Assembly: GCA_051001215.1 (NCBI GenBank)
Contig: JBPCNP010000053.1
Location: 1 to 13,260, forward strand
DNA: 13,260 nucleotides
From: DATAQC01 sp051001215
GTDB lineage: Bacteria; Actinomycetota; Acidimicrobiia; Acidimicrobiales; AC-14
Reading direction: 5' to 3'
Below, in pieces: positions 13,202-13,260 of this stretch (positions within the stretch are counted from its first letter, which is position 1; each line of letters opens with the position of its first letter). The position numbers and the translations under genes are program-made. Under the pieces are notes generated by a model. It was given only the letters and a program-made list of their open reading frames with translations, searched no databases and had not been told where the DNA came from.

Positions 13202-13260
13202 GAAAACACACACCACCCCACCCCCCCCCACAAACCACCCCCCCCACAACCCCCCCCCCG
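13202..13260. other. C-rich low-complexity tail, probable assembly or read-end artefact
   Basis: The last ~60 bases are almost only C with scattered A (CACACACC and runs of eight to ten C). This is unlike the rest of the window and typical of degraded read ends at a contig boundary. No feature should be called here. Confidence 0.75.

Overview
The window is about 13.3 kb of very GC-rich DNA with frequent GTG/TTG starts. Third codon positions are so GC-biased that long open frames appear antisense to real genes. A BldD-type regulator, hrcA followed by a four-zinc-motif dnaJ and rsmE, a Tad/Flp pilus tail, LysM and kinase-fold proteins, and an ECF sigma factor all point to Actinomycetota. Acidimicrobiia or a similar deep branch is my best guess, inferred from gene style and not proven. 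The last ~60 bases are C-rich low-complexity sequence typical of the ragged end of an assembly, so this may be one whole metagenomic contig.

Left block (193-3873, + strand): two TadE/TadG-like pilus minor subunits, a small two-helix membrane protein with two cysteines in its loop, a membrane-anchored protein-kinase-fold protein whose catalytic motifs are destroyed (a pseudokinase) carrying an external FG-GAP-like tail, and a multi-pass LysM protein. I read this as the end of a Tad/Flp-type pilus locus extended by a cell-envelope sensing or peptidoglycan-binding module. Two of these genes have a TAnnnT hexamer exactly 6 nt before the start codon, the geometry expected for leaderless mRNAs.

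Central block (3913-8537, - strand), read in transcription order: a NarL/FixJ response regulator, hrcA, dnaJ, rsmE and a BldD orthologue. HrcA (heat-shock repressor), DnaJ (co-chaperone) and RsmE (16S rRNA methyltransferase) form a stress/translation operon. BldD keeps all the arginine and aspartate residues of the c-di-GMP signature known from Streptomyces BldD. The hrcA upstream region has no recognisable CIRCE but carries a perfect 12-bp inverted repeat with a 10-bp spacer. Short tandem repeats sit in the hrcA-dnaJ gap and in the bldD leader.

Right block: bioA-bioD (+ strand, overlapping by 14 bp) make DAPA and dethiobiotin in biotin synthesis; bioA diverges from the response regulator with only ~38 bp between them. 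Converging on bioD is a - strand group: the 3' part of an exported Pro/Thr-rich protein, an ECF sigma factor, a lipoprotein of unknown function and a five-helix membrane protein of unknown function. No rRNA, tRNA, CRISPR array, transposase or prophage gene was found.
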